Source: Frankiaceae bacterium (GTDB lineage: Bacteria; Actinomycetota; Actinomycetes; JAVEEJ01). From it: a DNA stretch of 5,602 nucleotides. Location: positions 1 through 5,602 of the forward strand of contig JAVEEJ010000140.1 of assembly GCA_030840515.1 (NCBI GenBank), in the 5' to 3' direction. The position numbers and the translations under genes were made by a program. Positions 5,584 to 5,602 of this stretch are shown piece after piece (positions within the stretch are counted from its first letter, which is position 1; every line of letters begins with the position of its first letter). The notes beneath the pieces are model-generated. The model searched no databases and was not told the DNA's origin. It was given only the letters and a program-made list of their open reading frames with translations.

Positions 5584-5602
5584 ACAACCGGTTCGGCTAC
5601 TT

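Overview
The window is strongly GC-rich, with codon third positions almost all G or C. The protein families in it (secreted beta-propeller protein, membrane-anchored serine/threonine kinase, stand-alone Smr protein starting near KLKLDLHDIYN) are typical of a high-GC actinomycete. The sequence does not settle the genus. The same codon bias produces long open antisense frames, which I treat as shadows.

Layout, left to right. (1) The minus strand from 1064 to the left edge encodes the N-terminal 354 residues of a secreted beta-propeller protein that continues beyond the window. (2) A 106-bp divergent intergenic region follows. It holds a good Shine-Dalgarno (SD) sequence and a candidate extracytoplasmic-function (ECF) sigma promoter for the beta-propeller gene. 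(3) On the plus strand, 1171-2577 encodes a one-pass membrane serine/threonine kinase with an altered catalytic loop and an external C-terminal domain. It is followed after 20 bp by 2598-3257, an unrecognised single-pass membrane protein that may start from a leaderless transcript. (4) A small Smr-domain gene (minus strand) lies tail to tail with it, 7 bp away. (5) Divergent from Smr is a YedA-like EamA/DMT exporter (plus strand, to 4575). (6) It converges, 2 bp apart, on a TIGR01777/SDR39U1 (YfcH-like) epimerase-family gene (minus strand, 4578-5510). (7) The right edge holds a perfect 15-bp hairpin, probably the terminator of a minus-strand gene lying mostly outside the window.

The left half (beta-propeller, kinase, small membrane protein) looks like a group of envelope-facing proteins of poorly known function, and is the part that most deserves a second look. 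The right half is ordinary housekeeping or accessory metabolism and transport. I see no CRISPR array, tRNA, rRNA, insertion sequence, prophage or recognisable defence system. Nothing here proves a new system; the findings are mainly about promoters, altered kinase residues and unassigned external domains.
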